A stretch of 64,000 nt of DNA, taken from the NCBI GenBank assembly GCA_945877575.1, contig CAMDUE010000001.1:1-64000 (forward strand), in the 5' to 3' direction. The first letter of the stretch is position 1; every line of letters starts with the position of its first letter. Source of the DNA: Chitinophaga pinensis. Lineage in GTDB: Bacteria; Bacteroidota; Bacteroidia; NS11-12g; UBA955. The translations under genes and the position numbers were made by a program. Below the pieces are notes generated by a model, which saw only the letters and a program-made list of their open reading frames with translations, did no database searches and was not told the origin of the DNA. Positions 61,642 to 64,000 of this stretch are shown in pieces.

Positions 61642-62997
61642 TTATCTCCGTTTTAAAGTGTACTTATCAATTTTATTGTAGAGGTGACTACGTTGAATAT
61701 CAATTTCAGTTGCAGTCTTTGCAACATTCCAGTTGTTTTGGATGAGTTTTCGCTCAATAAAAACTTTTTCTGCCCAATCTCTGAAATCTTGAAGGGTTGC
61801 GTAATTGTCTACAACACCAAAAGGATCTGAACCTCTTTGTGCAGGATTACTATAAGAATATACGTCGTCTCCAGTAATTTCTTTGTCGCAAAGAATAACC
61901 AATCGTTCAACTACGTTTCTTAATTCTCTAATATTACCAGACCAATTCACATCTTGCAACGCTCTGTAGCCATCTTCAGTAAATTTCTTTCCCAATAATC
62001 CGTTTTCTTGGCAAATTTCACCTAAAAATTTATTGGCAATTAATGGAATATCATCTACTCTCTCATTAAGAGTTGGTACGTGAATTAAAATTACCGACAA
62101 TCGATGATATAAATCCATTCTAAAATTGCCTTTTTCAATTTCGTCGAGCAGGTTTTTATTGGTTGCTGCAACAATTCTCACGTCTACTTTAATTTCTTTA
62201 TCTCCTCCCACTCTCGAAATTCTTCCTTCTTGTATGGCCCTGAGAACCTTCGCTTGAGCAGCCATGCTCATATCGCCAATTTCATCAAGAAATAAAGTGC
62301 CTCCATGGGCTTGTTCAAACTTTCCAATTCGTTGCTTTATTGCGGATGTAAAACTGCCTTTCTCATGTCCAAACAGTTCACTTTCAATCAATTCAGTTGG
62401 AATACTAGCACAGTTCACTTCAACCAATGGCATATTTGCACGGGTGCTTTTTTCGTGAATCCATCTAGCAACCAATTCTTTTCCCGTTCCGTTCTCTCCA
62501 GTAACCAATACCCTCGCTTCGGTTGGCGCAACTTTTTCAATAGTGTCTTTAATTTTTTGAATTGCAGGTGTTTCACCTATGATATCAAAAGTTTTAGCCA
62601 CCTTTCTTTTGAGGACTGCGGTCTCCACCACCAAGTTGTTTCGATCTATGGCATTTCTTAATGTTATTAATAACCTATTTAGATCTGGTGGCTTGGTTAT
62701 AAAATCATAGGCTCCCTTCTTTGTACTCTCAATAGCCATTTCCACATTTCCATGTCCGGAAATCATGACCATTGGAGTTTCTGGCTTTAATGCTTGAACT
62801 CTTTCTAACAATTCTACACCATCTATACCCGGCATCTTAACATCACACAAAATCACATCGAAGTCATTTTTTTGGATTATTTGCCAGGCCTTTTCGCCAT
62901 TCTCAGCCAAAGTCACTTCAAAGTTCTCATATTCAAGTATTTCCTTCAACGTTTCTCTGATAGGTGCTTCATCATCAATCACTAATATATTTGGCAT
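61642..62997 (-). CDS. Sigma-54-dependent response regulator, NtrC type
   Basis: A 451-residue protein. The receiver domain (1-120) has the phospho-acceptor D52 in ILCDVKMPG and the K102 in FITKPPD. The AAA+ domain has Walker A GENGTGKE (167-174), a GSFTSA in the place of the GAFTGA loop (214-219) and LFLDEIGDM Walker B. The C-terminal helix-turn-helix is the Fis-type tail (NNWNVAKTATEIDIQRSHLY). The GAFTGA loop contacts sigma-54; GSFTSA is a changed version. No sensor kinase gene adjoins within the window, so it may be an orphan or paired elsewhere. Confidence 0.93.
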   Translation of the reverse strand: MPNILVIDDEAPIRETLKEILEYENFEVTLAENGEKAWQIIQKNDFDVILCDVKMPGIDGVELLERVQALKPETPMVMISGHGNVEMAIESTKKGAYDFITKPPDLNRLLITLRNAIDRNNLVVETAVLKRKVAKTFDIIGETPAIQKIKDTIEKVAPTEARVLVTGENGTGKELVARWIHEKSTRANMPLVEVNCASIPTELIESELFGHEKGSFTSAIKQRIGKFEQAHGGTLFLDEIGDMSMAAQAKVLRAIQEGRISRVGGDKEIKVDVRIVAATNKNLLDEIEKGNFRMDLYHRLSVILIHVPTLNERVDDIPLIANKFLGEICQENGLLGKKFTEDGYRALQDVNWSGNIRELRNVVERLVILCDKEITGDDVYSYSNPAQRGSDPFGVVDNYATLQDFRDWAEKVFIERKLIQNNWNVAKTATEIDIQRSHLYNKIDKYTLKRR

Positions 62998-63158
62998 ACT
63001 ATAATTATTATTGGTTCTGTCTACAAATATGGTGATTTATTTATTAGACAGTATAGTGAGTTATACTCCGGTAATCCACACTCTTTTTTACGACGAGTTT
63101 CAAAAAATATTTGTTAAAGTGTAGTATTTGGTTCATATTTGAAATTGTTACGTAAATC

Positions 63159-64000
63159 ATGCGCAGATTGACGATGAGAAACTACAAACTATGGATCGGT
63201 GCAGCTTTTATGCTGTTTGCTTCTAATGTGAGGGCCCAGCAGGATCCAAACTTTACCCATTTTGCATACAATAGATTGCTGTTCAATCCTGCTTACGCAG
63301 GTGCTTCTGGCAATTTTTGTTTGAATGCAATCAACCATCAGCAATGGGTAGGATATGAAGACCAAACTTCCATATTAAAAACTAAAAGGGGTACGCCCAT
63401 TGATGAAAACTTTAGCAATAACATCGCACCTCAAACAACGGGCATAGGCTTTACCGCTCCTATTACTTTAAACATTAAAGGTGAAAAAATAAATATTGGC
63501 GGATTATACGGTGCTTTCATGCAAGATAACATTGCGTATGAAGAGAACACTTATATGAGAGGTGGATTTGCTGGAGCTTACACATTACCCGATGGTTCAG
63601 ATATTAGACTTGGATTTGAAGTTACTTCATTAACCAAAGCTCTTGACGGATCAAAACTTAGATATCATGACCCTAATGATCCATATATACCAAACGCAAG
63701 AGTAGCAGATACACGCATTACATTTGGAGCAGGTGCTTACTATCAAAATCCAAATATTATGGACGGAGCTTGGGCCGGTCTTTCACTTTCTCACCTTGTA
63801 CCACAAACGTTTCAATACGGTAGCGGTGGTACCATTAAAGTAACAACCGCTCGACACCTATATCTAATGGGTGGATATAAACAAGAAAACTTTTTGGGCA
63901 ACGGCGCTCTAACCTTAGAACCCGCATTCATGTTAAAATCTGCAATGGGAGAGAACGGTGGTTTTATTAAACCTGAACTTGATCTTCAAGGAATGGTTAC
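63159..64000 (+). CDS. PorP/SprF family T9SS-associated membrane protein, 3' end beyond the window
   Basis: The frame is open from ATG 63159 to the right edge (280 complete codons). The start MRRLTMRNYKLWIGAAFMLF is followed by a signal peptide ending SNVRAQ. QDPNFTHFAYNRLLFNPAYAGASG is the family signature of PorP/SprF (QDPxxTxFxxN-x(4)-NPAYAG). Strand-rich sequence follows (LGFEVTSLTKALDGSKLRYH; GAWAGLSLSHLVPQTFQYGS). PorP/SprF-like proteins assist secretion and anchoring of T9SS cargo and are often encoded beside large cargo genes, so a cargo gene may lie past the edge. A CATATTTG element (imperfect -7) lies about 20 bases upstream; an alternative ATG is at 63174. Confidence 0.9.
   Translation, partial: MRRLTMRNYKLWIGAAFMLFASNVRAQQDPNFTHFAYNRLLFNPAYAGASGNFCLNAINHQQWVGYEDQTSILKTKRGTPIDENFSNNIAPQTTGIGFTAPITLNIKGEKINIGGLYGAFMQDNIAYEENTYMRGGFAGAYTLPDGSDIRLGFEVTSLTKALDGSKLRYHDPNDPYIPNARVADTRITFGAGAYYQNPNIMDGAWAGLSLSHLVPQTFQYGSGGTIKVTTARHLYLMGGYKQENFLGNGALTLEPAFMLKSAMGENGGFIKPELDLQGMV

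Overview
The window reads as a chromosomal segment of a Bacteroidota (flavobacteria-like) bacterium. It has two secreted proteins and one metalloprotease with C-terminal sorting domains of the type IX secretion system (T9SS), a PorP/SprF-family protein at the right edge, promoters of the Bacteroidota form (TAnnTTTG at -7), almost no Shine-Dalgarno sequences, and AT-leaning base composition. No genus can be named from the sequence alone.

Layout: 0-4.2 kb holds a partial secreted beta-propeller-like protein, a PIF1-like helicase and, divergently, exonuclease VII (xseA-xseB). 4.2-12.1 kb holds two giant divergent paralogous T9SS cargo proteins. 12.1-16.0 kb has cvfB, a beta-barrel protein, an OsmC protein, a DUF2130 protein and phhB. 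16.0-28.6 kb is an accessory or defence island: a tripartite HipBST toxin-antitoxin with three evenly spaced operators, a VanW-glycosyltransferase fusion, an AbiE-type pair, a frameshifted relic, an HNH-HIT protein beside a PLD-helicase-DUF3427 protein, a DUF4143 ATPase whose 3' end lies inside a decayed chloride-channel gene, and a Fic protein carrying its own inhibitory motif. A tRNA-Ser closes it. 28.8-64 kb is mainly housekeeping: thrS-infC-rpmI-rplT, a DUF47-Pit phosphate uptake pair, clpB, a GT51 transglycosylase, purB, uvrA, lipB-lemA-TPM-TPM, a YraN-like protein, an M43 metalloprotease, topA, an E2 acyltransferase, tRNA-Leu followed at once by a hydrolase, a Sua5-type protein, an NtrC-type regulator and the PorP/SprF protein.

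The most unusual signal is a set of five intergenic arrays of degenerate 7-base units (near 12.9, 14.4, 28.8, 34.1 and 44.2 kb). By hand reading they contain 21, 20, 18, 36 and 30 units with no insertion or deletion inside any array, although the unit changes in blocks. The same heptamers recur at distant arrays. Every array touches the 3' end of at least one gene, and for five of seven flanking genes the stop codon is itself part of the first or last unit. In some arrays the left half is G-rich and the right half C-rich, so the halves can pair. This resembles the heptamer short-repeat families of cyanobacteria in form, but the stop-codon anchoring and block switching deserve study.

A second recurring signal is a -7 element placed exactly four bases before the start codon in four genes (PIF1-like helicase, xseA, cvfB, lipB), which predicts leaderless transcripts.
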